This document shows, one piece after another, positions 46,281 through 56,515 of a stretch of 64,000 nt of DNA. The notes under the pieces are model-generated. The model was not told where the DNA came from, searched no databases, and worked only from the letters and a program-made list of their open reading frames with translations. The stretch covers positions 12,282,740-12,346,739 of the forward strand of contig NC_061804.1 of NCBI RefSeq assembly GCF_021462225.1, given 5' to 3'. Origin of the DNA: Girardinichthys multiradiatus (lineage: Eukaryota > Chordata > Actinopteri > Cyprinodontiformes > Goodeidae). Each line of letters starts with the position of its first letter. Position 1 is the stretch's first letter. The translations under genes were made by a program, and so were the position numbers.

Positions 46281-46403
46281 CTATATGGTCCTATAATGGT
46301 CCTATAAATGTACTATATACCCCGTCAGATTCCCCCTGTATTAAACAAGGGGAATCTGACGGGGTTTATAGTACATTTATAGGACCATTATAAGACCACA
46401 TAG
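46281..46403. repeat. Large hairpin-forming inverted repeat
   Basis: Arms of about 55 bp, 46281-46335 and 46349-46403, are almost perfectly complementary across a 13-base loop. The outer half also contains shorter nested palindromes (GGACC/GGTCC around TATA). No target duplication or gene is visible. Confidence 0.85.
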
Positions 46404-46429
46404 GATCACAACAGTATAGATATCTGTAG

Positions 46430-46430
46430 T

Positions 46431-46515
<85 letters not shown>

Positions 46516-46521
46516 CTATCT

Positions 46522-46553
<32 letters not shown>

Positions 46554-46554
46554 A

Positions 46555-46609
<55 letters not shown>
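46430..46609. repeat. Compound microsatellite (CT)n-(TATC)n-(TA)n
   Basis: CT repeats at about 46430-46446, then TATC repeats to about 46542 with one interruption (TATCTTCTATC near 46511), then TA repeats with two TG interruptions. It abuts the broken edge of a Tc1 gene. Confidence 0.93.
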
Positions 46610-47266
46610 GCTGGTTCAGTATGCCTTCAATTTTGAATAAATCCCCAACAGTGTCACCAGCAAAGCACCCCCACACCATCACACCTCCTCCTCCATGCTT
46701 CACGGTGGGAATCAGACATGTAGAGTCCATCCCTTTACCTCTTCTGCGCCGCACAAAGACACGGTGGTTGGAACCAAAGATCTCAAACTTGGACTCATCA
46801 GACCAAAGCACAGATTTCCACTGGTCTAATGTCCATTCCTTGTGTTCTTTAGCCCAAACAAGTCTCTTCTGCTTGTTGCCTGTCCTCAGCAGTGGTTTCC
46901 TAGCAGCTATTTTACCATGAAGGCCTGATTCACACAGTCTCCTCAACAGTTGTTCTAGAGATGTGTCTGCTGCTAGAACTCTGTCTGGCATTGACCTGTT
47001 CTCTAATCTGAGCTGCTGTTAACCTGCGATTTCTGAGGCTGGTGACTCGGATGAACTTATCGTCTGCAGCAGAGGTGATTCTTGGTCTTCCTTTCCTGGG
47101 GTGGTCCTCATGTGAGCCAGTTTCTTTGTAGCGCTTGATGGTTTTTTGCGACTGCACTTGGGGACACATTCAAAGTTTTCCCAATTGTTCGGATTGACTG
47201 ACCTTCATTTCTTAAAGTAATGATGGTCACTCCTTTTTCTTTACTTAGCTGCTTTTTTCTTGCCAT
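46610..47266 (-). pseudogene. Third-family Tc1 transposase, truncated and frameshifted
   Basis: Read from ATG at 47264-47266 (MARKKQLSKEKGVTI) it continues IKRYKETGSHEDHPRKGRPR, then after a frameshift at about 46930-46990 SGLHGKIAARKPLLRTGNKQ, and WKSVLWSDESKFEIFGSN with the first catalytic Asp. It ends at [10 protein letters not shown] where the microsatellite begins. The second Asp and the Glu are gone. This family differs from both other Tc1 families here. Confidence 0.85.
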
Positions 47267-47745
47267 AATACAAATTCTAACAGTCTATTCAGTAGGACTA
47301 TCAGCTGTGTACTGTATCCACCTCCTGCACAACACAACTGATGGTCCCAACCACATTTATGAGGCTTGAAATGTGTTAATGTGTTAATTCATAGTTTTGA
47401 TGCCTTCAGTGTGAAGCTACAATATTCATAGTCATGAAAATAAAAAAAACTCTTTGAATGAGAAGGTAAATGAACTGAACTTATATAGCACTTTTCCAGT
47501 CATACAGACTGCTCAAAGCGCTTTACACTAGCGCCACATTCACCCAATCGTACTCACTAACGCTCACACATTCATACACCGATATGCAGATCGGTAGGTT
47601 GCCTTGCCCAGGGGCCCATCAACCTATGGCAGGAGGAAGCTGGAATTGAACCCACAACTTTCTGATTGCAAGACGACTACTCTTCCTACTGAGCCACAGT
47701 CGCCTCAAATCACCAGAAGGTGTGTCCAAACTTTTGATGCCTGTG
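47267..47745 (-). mobile_element. Non-coding end of the third-family Tc1 element, split by a SINE
   Basis: The stretch upstream of the transposase ATG ends near 47730 in GTGTCCAAACTTTTGATGCC, a typical Tc1 terminal block. It is interrupted by the SINE at 47468-47714. The other end of the element is lost in the microsatellites. Confidence 0.6.
47468..47714 (-). repeat. tRNA-derived SINE inserted in the Tc1 remnant
   Basis: On the minus strand its head reads GGCGACTGTGGCTCAGTAGG with an A box (TGGCTCAGTAGG), and further on a B box (GGGTTCAATTCC). The body includes TATAGCAC and GCTTTACACTAGCG on the plus strand. AGAAGGT (47461-47467 and 47715-47721) flanks it as a 7-bp duplication. It is a different SINE family from the one at 20569. 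Confidence 0.8.
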
Positions 47746-48989
47746 AAATGTAAAATGACGTTAACATTTTTTATTGAAAATGCCACAGCGCCACTTTAAT
47801 TGACCAGCTTAATCAACCTAGTCTGCCTAGTGGTCAGATGCGGTATTGCAGTTTTTCTCTAGATTCGCCAGGTGAAGTTAACAACTTTTAATTAAAACCA
47901 AAAGGATGCTGCACAGCTATGCTTAACCTTTCTTGAGAACCCATAAGAAAAAAGCATAAGCTAGAATCTTAAGAATTATATTAAGAATACATTTAGGACG
48001 ATTTAAGGTACAGTTTAAATGAACAAACGGTTCTGCTTTTCAACAGTTGAGTTACGGTCTTGTTAGCTACATTAGCTAGCTTGTGGTTCTTTTTTAAAAC
48101 ATTTTTCGTGTTTAGGTAAACCTATCTTGCGTTTGTGGATTTTACTAACAATACAACCGCAAAGTACACAACAAGAGTCGATTCATTAAACTGGGGTAAG
48201 TTTAATGTATTTTTCATTTCTCAACATATTTGTCGTCAAACCACTACAACGGTTTTCCGCTGTGAAAGTTCTGTACTGATGATGCATGCTTGCAATTTAC
48301 CAGATTTGGATGTTTATTTATTTATTTGTTTTTATTAAAACCACAGTTTTGTATCTAACGTGTTGCTATCAGTAATTCTGGCCCCTACTATGTTTTTCTG
48401 TAGCTTGTACAACATAAAACAAACAAAAATATCATAATTGAATATAGCACATTAAATGGTTTGCCAGGCTTGATAAATAAACGTTCCCTGAAAGCAACAC
48501 GTAATTGATTTTGTTTTATTAACTTATTGTTAAAGCTAACGTTTTCAAATGTGCAAAAGGACACAAGGTTGGTTTAACATCGTTTATACGCTCGTATTCA
48601 TTTAGAAGGGATCGTTTTTAAATAAGAGTTTGAGCTCATATTTAAATGTAATTGCATAGTGTACATTTTTTGCACTTATAGTTTCCTTGCTCATCTGTTT
48701 ATAGGATAATTAATAAAAGACCCTGAGGTAATTGTGGTGGAAATGGTGGAAAGCCTGTAACTGGGCCAAAAACATGTTTCTCTTGTGTTTTAATTTTATT
48801 TTTTAACAGGCTGAATTTGTACCAGGGAAATTAATAAGTCTGGACATTTTTTGCCTTCACGTTATGCAAGTAAGGATGATTGACTTAAAGTAGTGCAAAG
48901 TATTTCATTGTGATCAGTTATTGTTTAACAGATCCTGAGAATCTGAAAGTAGGAATTAAGCTGTTTTTCTTGGCCTCATGATATCAATA
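47746..48989 (+). other. Intergenic DNA with possible small exons
   Basis: Possible splice signals in plus orientation: donor GGG|GTAAGT at 48195-48196; acceptor TTTTTTAACAG before 48810 and donor CAA|GTAAGG after 48869, enclosing 60 open nucleotides; acceptor TATTGCAG before 49689 and donor AAG|GTAAAC after 49728. The peptide is not recognised. It may be a non-coding transcript or chance. Confidence 0.2.
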
Positions 48990-48997
48990 CTACAGAC

Positions 48998-49373
48998 TAG
49001 GGCTGAAACAATTAATCATGATTAATCGATTATTGAAATAATTTTCAACTAATTTAGTAATCGAATATTCGTTAACTGGAGTATACAGACTCTAAAATAT
49101 GCCATTTGCTCAAAGAAAAACCCATTCAATGCAGTAATTAGACCACAATTGCACAAAAATATTTACACTTTGCATTTAAGATGAAAAACCTGGTCTGTAA
49201 ATATGCTCTATCCAGAACTCCTCATCTGGCATAGCTTTAGCATCACCTGGTTCAAATTCTGTAAAAAATCTCCCATAAGGCACCGTCTACTATCCGATTA
49301 TTAATCGATGGATAAAAAAAAAATTGTTGACCGATGAATCGACAAGCAAAGTAATCGTTGGTTGAAGCACCTA
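48998..49373. mobile_element. hAT-type miniature element, copy 2
   Basis: It starts TAGGGCTGAAAC and ends GTTGAAGCACCTA, with a perfect 8-bp duplication CTACAGAC (48990-48997 and 49374-49381). The inside matches the element at 14381-14738 (for example GGAGTATACAGACTCTAAAA). No gene. Confidence 0.88.
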
Positions 49374-49381
49374 CTACAGAC

Positions 49382-50489
49382 ATGCCCCAAGCATTTTAGA
49401 GACCATAAAGTAATAAAACTGCAAATTTGGCTACTTTAGATAGAAAACGTTTAGCGTAGCAAATTAGTTTCCCTTTGTTTTACTCTGTATATATTAATCA
49501 ACTTGTGTAGCAGCATCACTACTTTAATTCACTTTCGATTTGACAGTACTTTGAGTAGGAAATTAAAAGGGGTTGTATGTTGATAAAGTGCTTATTTGAA
49601 TACCTTATATCGTTTATCCTGTGTTGTTAGTTGTATACCTTATAACTACAAAAAAATCAAAATTGTATTAAATGTGCTGATATTGCAGTCTGAACAAGTA
49701 TTTCCAAATGCAGCTGAAGGGAGTGAAGGTAAACGATCAGATCAGGTAGAAGCATCTCTTACCACCAGAGGGCAGCACAGGAAGGCAGCTGATGTTTGCT
49801 GCCATCATGTTTCTGGGGTAGAAAATTATTTTATACATATTCCTTATCCGAAGATTGTGCTAATTTAAGTTGAACTACGCTGGAGGAGAAATATTGGTAA
49901 TAATCTAAATCAGGTATATATAAATATGAATCCAGTGGATCCACACCACCTTATACATGACTTTGACTCGTGCCTGCACTCTGTACCGCCATCTATATCG
50001 CCAACCTTTTGACTTAGTTATTATTTGGCTTTTTTTTCTAGTTTATAACTATTTTTTTGACAGTATGGTAACTTAATAAAAATTACTCATTGTTGTGTTG
50101 CTAACCTCCAGTTTTCCTGTGAGGAACACATGTTCAAACATAATGATAGAGCATTTAAGATTTTGTATGGTGCTCACATTAACAAAGATTAAAAACAAAA
50201 ATCAAGAAATATTTTTTTTGTTTGTTTAGCAGCTCTTCAACCATGTAAACATCAACACCCTGTATATTAACTTTTCATGTAGACTGGTTTAATCGAAGTG
50301 AAAGGAGGAACATGCTTATTCCTCTCCACTATATTTAATACTATTTTGTAGTACTGTTACTAACGATTACTGGATATAATGATCCTTTGATTTCACTTTA
50401 ATAAGAACTGTTTAACAGTTTTCTACAGTTAGAAATCAAATTGTTTTGGTGACAATTTCATTGAGAATAGGTGTCAGTGCTTACGCATC
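49382..50489. other. Intergenic DNA
   Basis: The open frame 49596-49868 is unrecognised and overlaps the possible exon at 49689-49728. The remainder is AT-rich with nothing assigned. Confidence 0.3.
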
Positions 50490-50598
50490 AAATTAGTCTG
50501 CATGAAGGTGGTCCCAGAAGGAAGCCTCTTCTACAGGTGATGGACAAGAAAGACCACAAACAGTTTGCTGAAAACCAGCAGAGTAAGACATGGAACTA

Positions 50599-51868
50599 CA
50601 GGGGTTGGACATTGAAACTGAAACACCTGGTTTTGGACCACAATAATTTATTAGTATGGTGTAGGGCCTCCTTTTGCGGCCAATACAGCGTCAATTCGTC
50701 TTGGGAATGACATATACAAGTCCTGCACAGTGGTCTTAGGGATTTTAAGCCATTCTTCTTGCAGGATAGTGGTCAGGTCACTACGTGATACTGGTGGAGG
50801 AAAACGTTTCCTGACTCGCTCCTCCAAAACACCCCAAAGTGGCTCAATAATATTTAGATCTGGTGACTGTGCAGGCCATGGAAGATGTTCAACTTCACTT
50901 TCATGTTCATCAAACCAATCTTTCACCAGTCTTGCTGTGTGTATTGGTGCATTGTCATCCTGATACACAACACCGCCTTCAGGATACAATGTTTGAACCA
51001 TTGGATGCACATGGTCCTCAAGAATGGTTCGGTAGTCCTTGGCAGTGACGCGCACATCTAGCACAAGTATTGGGCCAAGGGAATGCCATGATATGGCAGC
51101 CCAAACCATCACTGATCCACCCCCATGCTTCACTCTGGGCATGCAACAGTCTGGGTGGTACGCTTCTTTGGGGCTTCTCCACACCGTAACTCTCCCGGAT
51201 GTGGGGAAAACAGTAAAGGTGGACTCATCAGAGAACAATACATGTTTCACATTGTCCACAGCCCAAGATTTGCGTTCCTTGCACCATTGAAACCGACGTT
51301 TGGCATTGGCATGAGTGACCAAAGGTTTGGCTATAGCAGCCCGGCCGTGTGTATTGACCCTGTGGAGCTCCCAACGGACAGTTCTGGTGGAAACAGGAGA
51401 GTTGAGGTGCACATTTAATTCTGCCATGATTTGGGCAGCCGTGGTTTTATGTTTTTTGGATACAATCCGGGTTAGCACCCGAACATCCCTTTCAGACAGC
51501 TTCCTCTTGCGTCCACAGTTAATCCTGTTGGATGTGGTTCGTCCTTCTTGGTGGTATGCTGACATTACCCTGGATACCGTGGCTCTTGATACATCACAAA
51601 GACTTGCTGTCTTGGTCACAGATGCACCAGCAAGACGTGCACCAACAATTTGTCCTCTTTTGAACTCTGGTATGTCACCCATAATGTTGTGTGCATTTCA
51701 ATATTTTGAGCAAAACTGTGCTCTTACCCTGCTAATTGAACCTTCACACTCTGCTCTTACTGGTGCAATGTGCAATCAATGAAGACTGGCTACCAGGCTG
51801 GTCCAATTTAGTCATGAAACCTCCCACACTAAAATGACAGGTGTTTCAGTTTCATTGTCCAACCCCTG
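50599..51868 (-). mobile_element. Apparently complete DD36E-type Tc1/mariner element, copy B
   Basis: A 1270-bp element with inverted ends of about 31 bp (CAGGGGTTGGACAxTGAAAC); the two ends differ at one position (T on the left, A on the right in plus-equivalent reading). TA flanks both sides (50597-50598 and 51869-51870). The single gene fills most of its length. It is inserted inside an older transposase relic. DD36E elements (the Incomer group) are described in fish and other animals at about this size. Confidence 0.93.
50651..51682 (-). CDS. Intact DD36E Tc1/mariner transposase, 343 residues
   Basis: This enzyme would excise and insert its own element at TA sites. It opens MGDIPEFKRGQIVGARLAG with a first helix-turn-helix to about residue 50 (SLCDVSRATVSRVMSAYHQE), a basic GRKRKLSERD stretch, and a second helix-turn-helix (KTTAAQIMAELN, VSTRTVRWELHR). 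The catalytic residues are Asp in LFSDESTF, the second Asp in YQDDNAPIHT, and Glu in NIIEPLW. I count 36 residues between the last two, so DD36E rather than the usual DD34E. The end SFPRRIDAVLAAKGG is typical of Tc1 enzymes. No stop or frameshift interrupts it, and length and layout are those expected. Whether it is expressed or active cannot be read from sequence. Confidence 0.93.
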   Translation of the reverse strand: MGDIPEFKRGQIVGARLAGASVTKTASLCDVSRATVSRVMSAYHQEGRTTSNRINCGRKRKLSERDVRVLTRIVSKKHKTTAAQIMAELNVHLNSPVSTRTVRWELHRVNTHGRAAIAKPLVTHANAKRRFQWCKERKSWAVDNVKHVLFSDESTFTVFPTSGRVTVWRSPKEAYHPDCCMPRVKHGGGSVMVWAAISWHSLGPILVLDVRVTAKDYRTILEDHVHPMVQTLYPEGGVVYQDDNAPIHTARLVKDWFDEHESEVEHLPWPAQSPDLNIIEPLWGVLEERVRKRFPPPVSRSDLTTILQEEWLKIPKTTVQDLYMSFPRRIDAVLAAKGGPTPY

Positions 51869-52031
51869 TATGTCGTGTGGTCTGATGAGACCAAGATAAA
51901 ATTATTTGGTTCAGATGGTGTGTGACTGTAACCAGCGGAGAAGTACAAAGACAAGTGTGTCTTGACTACAGTCAAGCATGGTGGTGGTTGTGTCATGGTT
52001 TGGGGCTGCACGAGTGCTGCTGGCTGTCAGG

Positions 52032-52589
52032 AAATATGGTTAATTGGGGAATGAGACTTAACTGTTAAAATATTTAAATAAATGCTTAAATCTGACAGTG
52101 TTCTATGATGTAGAAAATCTGTGATTATTATTATTTTACTGTAGTCCCTTCCCTGGCCTCTACAGCTAAACAAATCAGAGACTTGCGGCTACAACTTTGA
52201 CCAATACACTTGCGTTTTCGTTTGGAGGGAGGTGTCAATCAGTGAGTATGCGTGCCATTGTGTGCGAAAGGGGTGATGCTCCTCAGTCAGCTGGAAGGTG
52301 CACAATGGAGAAACCAAAACAAGGGCTGCAGTTACCAATTCCTATACTCTTTTCTACTTCTTAAGGAAAGTTTAGACGGTGTAAAACTTTTCAGTAGAAT
52401 TTGTTTATTCACACATTTGGTCAAAAACCCTGCATTATGTCTGTTGGGATAACTTCTAGATGGTGTGCAATTGTCAAGACACCCTAAATCTTGGTGTCGA
52501 TTAGCCATGACAACAGGGTGCAGGATAACTTTTTACGCCACTAGAAATCTCCCACTCAGTCCACTTTTAAGGAGTGGATACAGGTTTTA
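52032..52589. other. Intergenic DNA
   Basis: No assigned feature. It ends at the left terminus of a miniature element. Confidence 0.35.
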
Positions 52590-52733
52590 GGGTGTATTCA
52601 CACTTGCCACTTTTGGTCCGCTTTAAACAGACCAGAGTTCGTTTCCCCCCTTGGTCCGGACCTTTTGCGCAGGTGTGATAACACTCAAGCGAACCCTGGT
52701 CCGGACCAAACAACCGGATCAAGACCACCTCAA
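52590..52733. mobile_element. Miniature inverted-repeat element, left-end fragment
   Basis: It starts GGGTGTATTCACAC after TTTTA and carries CCACTTTTGGTCCGCTTTAA and CTGGTCCGGACCAAACAACC. It matches the left part of the element at 54161-54895 and stops near 52733. Superfamily not established; terminal TTA/TAA suggests a PIF/Harbinger-like target but this is uncertain. Confidence 0.65.
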
Positions 52734-54160
52734 AAACGACAACTATACTGGACTTTCAAAACAACACCTAGACATACCCTACAAAATAAACGTCTTTATA
52801 TTTCACACAGTGATAATTGCAGCATTGGTCTTAACACTATTGCTGGGACTCTGTGATGGAAATGGATCTACTTTATCCTTTCAAAATAAACTCACTGATA
52901 TTTACAAAATAAAAGTCTTAACATTACTTAGTTGGGGCCTGCCATAGCAATGAAGGGAGAACAGTGAGTGGCTTGACTCCCATGCAATTGCCTGGTGGCA
53001 CCTATTACTACACACCTCTAAACTGGACTCTTTATTTATTGGCGACTGCCAAAGCAATGCAAGGATGCATGATTACTGGTGAAACAAGAACAGCTCTAGA
53101 TAGACATCTTAACCTTCTACCCTCAGTCATGATGCAGACCGTTCTGTTGCTTTGGTTCTGTACCTCAGCCCCACAACCTTTGGCTCTGGTCCAAGAAGCA
53201 CGCACTGAGAGGCAGGCCCCGTCTAAATTTCTTCAGAAATTTTCTAGTTTATTATTATTATTACTGTGTGAATGCTGAAGAGTGAATAATTTTAAAGGGC
53301 AATTTCAAAGACTTTTGAATATATGCTGTAGTAAGCATTAGCATTTTAGCTAATTTTAGCTTATACATTGCTTTTTGCATGGTAGATGGGTTAAATTAAT
53401 ATCAGCCTTCATGCTAGTGATAGCCAATATGCTAATGTTAGCATTTTAGCTTCTCTTTCTCTTCTCTTCTCTCTTAGCTGATGAACACATTGCCTTTTTA
53501 AGGACATTACCTGTTTGTTTTTGTGTTTCTTCAGGTATTTGTTGTTATTATGTATTTTAGCACTGACTTCAACTTCTTAGGCTATATTTTTGCTTCAGTC
53601 TATGCTTTTTCAGCTCATCTATGGCAGCTCTTTCCTGCTTTTTTTAAGTTTTTGTCAGTTCTTGCATTTCAACAACTCTTTCAACAAATAGTTTTGAGGT
53701 AACTTTACGTTGTTATGCTGTTTTATAGCTAATAGTCTTCCTGCTCAAACAGATCAGATGACAGTTTTTCTTTGCTGTTTCTGCTATTTCTACTAATTTA
53801 TCAGATTTCAGCAGATTTTCTGCAGTCAATTTCAGCTTGTTTCTGCCAGCTTTCAGCTAAAAAATTTAGCTTACAGCAAGAAATGCTAATTTTTCTTGTT
53901 ATTCTGGCATTTAGAAAATAGAAGCAATTTTGGTGACAGAACAGGAAACGTTTAATGTGACTTAATGTCAGACAGTGAGAATAAAAAAGTTATGCTTCTT
54001 TTTATACAGTATAAGCACTTTACAGTTTTAACCATAGGTCTGTAGTAAAATTCTTGGATATTTCTTATACATTAGTACTCTGAAAATATAGATAACAAAT
54101 ATGGATGCAATAACAACGCTACAAAATAATTTCAGGTTTTATCCCTGATGGGTTTCTAAA
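52734..54160. other. Intergenic DNA
   Basis: Open frames here (for example 52964-53278) have no recognised similarity. Around 53320-53480 TTAGC-type words recur, without forming a tandem array. Confidence 0.3.
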
Positions 54161-54895
54161 CATTCACACTTGCCACTTTTGGTCCGCTTTAAACGGACCA
54201 GAGTTTGTTTCCCCCCTTGGTCCAGACCTTCTGTGCAGGTGTGAATACCCTCAAGTGAACCCTGGTCCGGACCAAACAACCGGACCAAGACCCACTTTTT
54301 GAGGGGGTCTTGGTCTGCTTCCAAACGAACTCTGGTGCGGTTCACTTATGGTCTGAATACAAACCGGCCTCGATCCGAACCAACTACAAAAAGCGTACGT
54401 CTCTTTGGAGATAAAAAGCCACCGTAGCCGGTAGCAAAGGTGTGTGTTGTAAGGTAATCATACCTGATAAAGTGTGTGTAGCTTAGCAATGCTACTGGCT
54501 TGTTGTAGGTCACGTAGAGAACGTCGGCGTTCAGCACGCATTCTCCGACGGGGTTTCAAAATTATAAATGGAGCGTCTCAAAGTCTGTGTTGAATGAGCT
54601 GCTCTTCATTCTCACAATAATATTGCAGCTCTAATAACGGCATAAATATACAGAACAGAGGTGCTGCACGCAGCACGTCTACAGCTGTTTTCCTAAATGT
54701 CCGGGTCTGTGTTCTGTCCCGCCCCCGTCATTTCTGTCCAATGGGAGCAATGATCGTGGCTTTGTTTATAAGTAATAGTTCACTTGCAAAAAGTACAATG
54801 TGAAAACAAACCGCACCAAATGAAAAAAATAAAGTTCGCTTTTGGTTCAGACCAAACAAGCGGACCAAAGGACTTTCCTGGTGTGAATTCACCCT
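54161..54895. mobile_element. Miniature inverted-repeat element, nearly full copy
   Basis: The left end CATTCACACTTGCCACTTTT (first bases degenerate) and right end GGTGTGAATTCACCCTTAA are inverted repeats. An internal hairpin occurs at CCACTTTTTGAGGGGGTCTT. The right 560 bp match the copy at 62893-63478 closely. No transposase gene. Confidence 0.75.
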
Positions 54896-55418
54896 TAAGT
54901 TCAATGGCCAGCTACGAGCGGGTTACCTACAGAGTGGCTGGGAGGGAAGACTTATTCAATGAGGTGTGGGGCCCATTTCTAGCTCAATTGCAGGACATGT
55001 GAGGATGGCACCTTCTACCTATATTTTATTAGATACAAGTACAGGATTGATATAGTATGTAGACTTTCTGGGGTGTTTTTTTTTTTTTTTGTGGTCTATG
55101 TTTTGTGTTGTAGATCTGGCTTGTGTTTTTTACATTGTTGCTGAACTGCATTCCTTTTTGTTTTGCCTTGTTTTTGTTGTTTGTTTAAAAATTAAAATAA
55201 AAAGAATATTGCAAAAAAAAAAAGATTTGGAAATGCATTTAAAAGATAGATGAAGCTTCGCTCAATGGCTCAAAACTGATGAAGAGTTGGCAAATTTTAA
55301 ACAGGAATAACAAAATAATTTATTCTATTTTAGCGAGCTATAATGAATATTTTTGTAAATAACACAAATAATGCTGTATATAATTGTAATATGCTGCGTT
55401 TACAATAAGCTTATGGAC
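54896..55418. other. Intergenic DNA with T-rich tract
   Basis: A T run lies at 55078-55091 and an A run near 55214-55224. No gene is recognised. Confidence 0.35.
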
Positions 55419-56148
55419 TATGTTGTTTGCAGATGGCATTTCGATCTGTGGTGAGGCCCGGGAACAGGCGGAGGAAAATTTAGAGAGGTAGAGGTTTGCC
55501 CTGGAAGGGACAGGAATGAAGGTTAGCTGGAGCAAGACAAAATACATGTGTTTGAATGAGATGGACCCATTGGGAGTCATGAGGTTACAGGGAACAGAGA
55601 TAAAGAAGGTGTAGGATTTGAAGTACTTAGGGTCAACAATCCAGAGTAATGGTGGGCGTGGATAAGAGGTGAAAAAACGTGCCCAAGCAGGTTGGAACGA
55701 GTGAAGAAGAGTGTCAGCAAGAATGAAAGGAAAGGTGTACAAGATGGTGGTGAGACCCCCAATGTTGTATGGTTTAGAGACAGTGGCACTAAAGAAGAGA
55801 CAAGAGGCAGAGCTGGAGGTAGCAGAGATGATGTTCAGATTCTCTTTGGGAGTGAGGGGAGGATCAGGAGTGAGTACATCAGAGGGACAGCTTTTGTTAG
55901 ATGTGTTTGAGATAAAGTCAGAGAGGCCAAATTAAGATGGTTTGGAGATGGAGAGGAGGGACAGTGAGTATATCTGTAGAAGGATGCTGAGGCTGGAACT
56001 GCCATGCAGGAGGCCTAGAGGAAGACCGAAGAGGAGATTTATGGATGGAGTGAAAGACAGAGAAGATGTTACAACAGATAGGGTTTGATGGAGACAGATG
56101 ACTTGCTGTGGCGACCCTTAAAAGGAAAAAGCCGAAAGAATAGACAGT
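55419..56148 (+). pseudogene. RTE-like LINE reverse-transcriptase fragment
   Basis: The plus strand reads MLFADGISICGEAREQAEEN, then KVSWSKTKYMCLNEM, LKYLGSTIQSNGG, ARMKGKVYKMVVRPPMLYGL, and later pieces of LRWFGDGE and PRGRPKRR with stops and shifts. This is the C-terminal half of an RTE-class reverse transcriptase. The polymerase motif FADD is FADG here (55426-55437), so a catalytic Asp is lost. The end runs to AGAATAGACAGTA. Confidence 0.82.
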
Positions 56149-56153
56149 AGGCC

Positions 56154-56515
56154 AGGGCTGCACGGTGGTGCAGTTGGTAGCACTGTTGCCTTGCAGCAAG
56201 AAGGTCCTGGGTTCGACTCCTGGGCGGGGGTCTTTCTGCATTGAGTTTGCATGTTCTCCCCGTGCATTAGTGGGTTCTCACCGGTTACTCCGGCTTCCTC
56301 CCACAGTCCAAAGACATGCTTGTTAGGTTAATTGGTCTTTCTAAATTGCTCTTAGGTGTGTGAATGAGTGTGTGCATGGTTGTTTGTGTGTTGCCATGCG
56401 ATGGACTGGTGACCTATCCAAGGTGTGCCCCGCCTCTCACCCATAGACTGCTGGAGATAGGCACCAGCTTCCCCGCAACCCAGTACGGAAGAAGCGGGTA
56501 AAGAAAAGGGATGGA
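56154..56515 (+). repeat. tRNA-headed SINE, copy 4
   Basis: It begins AGGGCTGCACGGTGGTGCAG with A box (TGGTGCAGTTGG) and B box (GGTTCGACTCC). Its body matches the copy at 20569-20930. The tail is GGAAGAAGCGGGTAAAG. It sits directly after the RTE-like LINE fragment. Confidence 0.83.

Larger units (their letters stand above)
50490..52031 (+). pseudogene. Old Tc1 transposase remnant split by a younger transposon
   Basis: Before the insert the plus strand reads LHEGGPRRKPLLQVMDKKDH, then KQFAENQQSKTWN. After it, from 51871, it reads VVWSDETKIKLFGSDGV and later VLTTVKHGGGCVMVWG. If the insert 50599-51868 and one TA are removed, the frame continues straight through (TWNYVVWSDETK), placing the break 4 residues before the SDE catalytic motif. 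A stop follows at about 51928, and the gene's C-terminal half is not found. Confidence 0.85.

Noticed and set aside
46430..46609. CRISPR-like repeated array
   Set aside because: The repeats are 2-4 bp microsatellite units without unique spacers, and the genome is eukaryotic.
46558..46920. Open frame beginning with a Tyr-Ile repeat
   Set aside because: It is a translated TA microsatellite that runs into the antisense strand of a Tc1 relic.
51039..51782. Plus-strand open frames across the DD36E element
   Set aside because: They are antisense shadows of the 343-codon transposase, and identical shadows appear over the defective copy at 16227-17483.
52651..52947. 98-codon plus-strand frame as a gene
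   Set aside because: Its first third is miniature-element sequence, and the rest has no recognised similarity or gene context.
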